The position numbers and the translations under genes are program-made. Shown here one piece after another: positions 4,961 to 6,579 of a DNA stretch of 6,579 nucleotides. Numbering within the stretch: the stretch's first letter is position 1; the number at the start of each line of letters is the position of its first letter. The notes beneath the pieces were generated by a model. It saw nothing but the letters and a program-made list of their open reading frames with translations. It made no database searches and had not been told where the DNA came from. Origin of the DNA: Mycoplasmatota bacterium (lineage in GTDB: Bacteria > Bacillota_I > Bacilli_A > RF39 > UBA660); the NCBI GenBank assembly GCA_012512795.1, contig JAAZDL010000057.1:1-6579 (forward strand), written 5' to 3'.

Positions 4961-6010
4961 TCTTTTTACTCTTTTACTTACTGAACATAAAACTTCATAA
5001 GGAATAGTATTTAAATATCTACTCACCTTTTTTATATGATTTACATCTTTTAAAATAATAACTTCATCATTTATATTAACATTAGAACCAAGCTTAATAA
5101 ATAACATATCCATACATATATTACCTATAATTTCATATTCTTTATTATTGATATAGACACTTCTTCCAGTATTCTTTCTAATAATTCCATCAGCATATCC
5201 AATACTAACTACCCCCACTATAGTTTTACTAGTTACTTTATATAATCCATCATATCCTAAAGTATCACCTTTATCCAATATATTTATTTGAACTATTTTA
5301 CTTTTTAAACTAAATGTAGACTTTAACTTCAAAGATTTATCTTCAGTAAATCCATACATTATTATTCCAAGTCTGCATCCATTAGTAATAGATAACTTTT
5401 TATATTTAACTAAAGAAGTACTTGAATTTATATGAACTATTTTAATATTATTTAAATAATTACAATTTATAATACTTTCAAACTTCTTAAATTGATTGTT
5501 AGTATCTTTAATACTTTTACTATTATATATATGAGAGTATACTCCTTCAATATTAACATTACTTTTTAATATATCACATATTAAAGAAAATTCTAAGGAA
5601 GTAGATACTCCTAATCTATGCATACCTGTATCTACTTTAATATGAACTTTAAGTCCTTTTATATTACATATCTCTTTAGCATAAAGTGAAGAAGAGACTG
5701 TCATAGTAATATTATTTTCTTTGCATATAGATGCATAAGTAGAATCTATATGACCAAGACATAAAATAGGAATATCTTTAAAACTCTTTCTTATCTCTAA
5801 TGCCTCTTCTAAGAGTGCTACTGCTAAATAATTAACACCAGCATCTATAATAGTTTTAACTGTATCTAATCCAAAGTGCCCATAACAATCAGCTTTAACA
5901 ACTCCAAAATAATATTCATAATCATTATATTTTTTAATTATACTATTAACATTATATTTAATGTTACTTAAATTTATCTCTGCATATGTTTCTCTATAAC
6001 TTTTATCCAT
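4946..6010 (-). CDS. alr: Alanine racemase
   Basis: A 354-residue PLP-dependent racemase that interconverts L- and D-alanine in the cytoplasm to feed peptidoglycan synthesis. Nearly all active-site features are visible: PLP-binding K39 in VVKADCYGH, the KVDTGMHRLG block (125-134) with K125 and R132, H160 after VYS, the HINSS phosphate-binding loop (193-197), R213 in CRLGIIMYG, catalytic Y272 in SIGYADG, CMD (299-301), and PYEVLC (337-342). The length is at the short end but complete. The usual KANAYGHG motif reads KADCYGHF here, and F46 in place of Gly is unusual. The start is supported by GAGG 5 bases upstream and the expected TYAEINLSNI beginning. The gene follows an unknown gene by 25 bases and is probably co-transcribed with it. 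Confidence 0.96.
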   Translation of the reverse strand: MDKSYRETYAEINLSNIKYNVNSIIKKYNDYEYYFGVVKADCYGHFGLDTVKTIIDAGVNYLAVALLEEALEIRKSFKDIPILCLGHIDSTYASICKENNITMTVSSSLYAKEICNIKGLKVHIKVDTGMHRLGVSTSLEFSLICDILKSNVNIEGVYSHIYNSKSIKDTNNQFKKFESIINCNYLNNIKIVHINSSTSLVKYKKLSITNGCRLGIIMYGFTEDKSLKLKSTFSLKSKIVQINILDKGDTLGYDGLYKVTSKTIVGVVSIGYADGIIRKNTGRSVYINNKEYEIIGNICMDMLFIKLGSNVNINDEVIILKDVNHIKKVSRYLNTIPYEVLCSVSKRVKRIYIY

Positions 6011-6030
6011 TTATTCCTCACATTAATATT

Positions 6031-6063
6031 AAGCATTATAAAACATGCTTTTCATAGCCTCTA
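6031..6063 (-). promoter_or_regulatory. Possible alr promoter within an inverted repeat
   Basis: A perfect minus-strand TATAAT (6040-6035) lies inside the inverted repeat AAGCAT-N8-ATGCTT (6031-6050). The -35 at 17 bases (TAGAGG, 6063-6058) is weak, with about 3 of 6 matches. Transcription would start near 6028, just ahead of the alr ribosome site. The repeat could be an operator. It has no T tract, so it is not a terminator. Chance is a real possibility in A/T-rich DNA. Confidence 0.3.
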
Positions 6064-6533
6064 GCTTTCAAAAGTTTATATTCTTCTAAACTATCATGAT
6101 CAAATATTTTTAAAGTTATAGAGCTTTTATTTCCCCCAACATATTCACTTCTTCTATTAACTTTATTAGAAGTAAAAGAAAAATAATCAACAGTTGAATA
6201 GATTTTTTCTTCATCTTCTAAACTAGGGTGTAATCTATATACTTCTGTCATTACATAAGTTTTATTCTTAATTTTCTCAATTAATCCATCTACGCATTTA
6301 TTTTCTTCTCCATTAGAAACAGCACCATTAAAAGTCACTTTTCCATTAGATTCCTTAATTATACTCATAAATACTATATCGAATACTGAACTTCCTTCAG
6401 AAGAAACTCTTATATCGCTATCACATATATCTTTTATGTGACGAAGAATATCTAAATAATAGTCTCCTTCTTCAGAAGTTAAATTTTTGTATTGAAAATA
6501 TTGCTCAAATATTATATTTTCTTCATATGTCAT
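6036..6533 (-). CDS. Conserved-looking hypothetical protein upstream of alr
   Basis: A 165-residue soluble protein with no signal peptide, no membrane helix and no motif I recognise. It begins with an acidic/aromatic helical region (about 3-37, EENIIFEQYFQYKN). A mixed, probably alpha/beta core follows, with hydrophobic strands near 50-58 (VFDIVFMSI) and 90-97, and the protein ends in a basic helix (about 148-163). Cysteines are C37 and C80. An AAAGGAG 7 bases before the ATG at 6533 makes it a credible gene. It is the first visible gene of the alr unit, with 25 bases between the two, but this gives only a loose hint of a wall-related or housekeeping role. No function is proposed. Confidence 0.8.
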   Translation of the reverse strand: MTYEENIIFEQYFQYKNLTSEEGDYYLDILRHIKDICDSDIRVSSEGSSVFDIVFMSIIKESNGKVTFNGAVSNGEENKCVDGLIEKIKNKTYVMTEVYRLHPSLEDEEKIYSTVDYFSFTSNKVNRRSEYVGGNKSSITLKIFDHDSLEEYKLLKARGYEKHVL

Positions 6534-6557
6534 AATAATTCTCCTTTAATAATTCAT

Positions 6558-6566
6558 ATTTTAACA
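6558..6566 (-). promoter_or_regulatory. Possible extended -10 upstream of the hypothetical gene
   Basis: Minus-strand TG-T-TAAAAT (6566-6558) matches the extended -10 with 5 of 6 bases. Its -35 would lie at about 6581-6586, beyond the window, so the promoter cannot be completed. Transcription would start near 6551, about 18 bases before the ATG. Confidence 0.35.
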
Positions 6567-6579
6567 AACAAAAACAAAA

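Noticed and set aside
4726..5007. A 93-codon plus-strand open frame spanning the start of the lipoprotein gene and the end of alr.
   Set aside because: It is antisense to two clear genes and to a strong minus-strand promoter, with no family resemblance.
6031..6050. The inverted repeat AAGCAT-N8-ATGCTT as a terminator of the hypothetical gene.
   Set aside because: The stem is only 6 bp and no T tract follows on either strand. Termination here would also separate alr from its upstream gene without a clear promoter.
1..6579. Use of a mollicute code with TGA as tryptophan, raised by the strong A/T bias and the absence of TGA stops among the seven visible stop codons (five TAA, two TAG).
   Set aside because: Tryptophans in conserved motifs such as FWKRW, TDPHW and FWHG use TGG, no gene needs TGA read-through, and seven stops are too few to infer reassignment. 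The presence of alr also argues for a walled cell.
1..6579. CRISPR array, insertion sequence, tRNA or rRNA gene.
   Set aside because: I see no regularly spaced repeats, transposase-like protein, long terminal inverted repeats or tRNA-like T-loop/CCA segments. The window is almost fully accounted for by the annotated genes.

Overview
The window is strongly A+T-rich (by eye, well under 35% GC) and every supportable gene lies on the minus strand, so transcription runs from high to low coordinates. Genes are tightly packed. AGGAG/AGGAGG-type ribosome sites, stops of TAA or TAG, Trp encoded by TGG, a Gram-positive-style lipoprotein signal and Lys/Ile/Asn-rich proteins all suggest a low-GC Bacillota or a close relative, probably host-associated. 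A complete alanine racemase implies a peptidoglycan wall, so a wall-less mollicute is unlikely. The species cannot be named from the sequence.

In transcription order: (1) 6533-4946, an unrecognised 165-residue cytoplasmic protein followed after 25 bases by alanine racemase (alr), which supplies D-alanine for the wall. A weak terminator overlaps the end of alr. (2) 4934-4906, a strong extended -10 promoter, then a 151-residue lipoprotein (4880-4425) that ends in a clear intrinsic terminator. (3) Directly after that terminator, with no room for a conventional promoter, an AlgI-type MBOAT acyltransferase (4388-2994) and a DHHW/AlgJ-AlgX-like SGNH protein (2985-1912). Together these look like a two-protein O-acetylation machine for a surface polymer. 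This unit ends in an all-A/T intrinsic terminator. (4) A promoter nested in that terminator drives lemA (1802-1239), a TPM-domain membrane protein (1235-498) and a zinc-ribbon single-pass membrane protein (477 to beyond position 1). This is the familiar but functionally unresolved LemA/TPM envelope cassette with an extra third member.

Nearly everything here is devoted to the cell envelope: D-Ala supply, a surface lipoprotein, surface O-acylation and the LemA/TPM group. The gene families are known. The most notable features are in the organisation. Terminators are fused to stop codons, two promoters have their -35 regions inside the preceding gene's terminator, and one terminator abuts the Shine-Dalgarno sequence of the acyltransferase gene, so expression of the acetylation pair may depend on read-through. 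I see no mobile element, CRISPR array, tRNA or rRNA.
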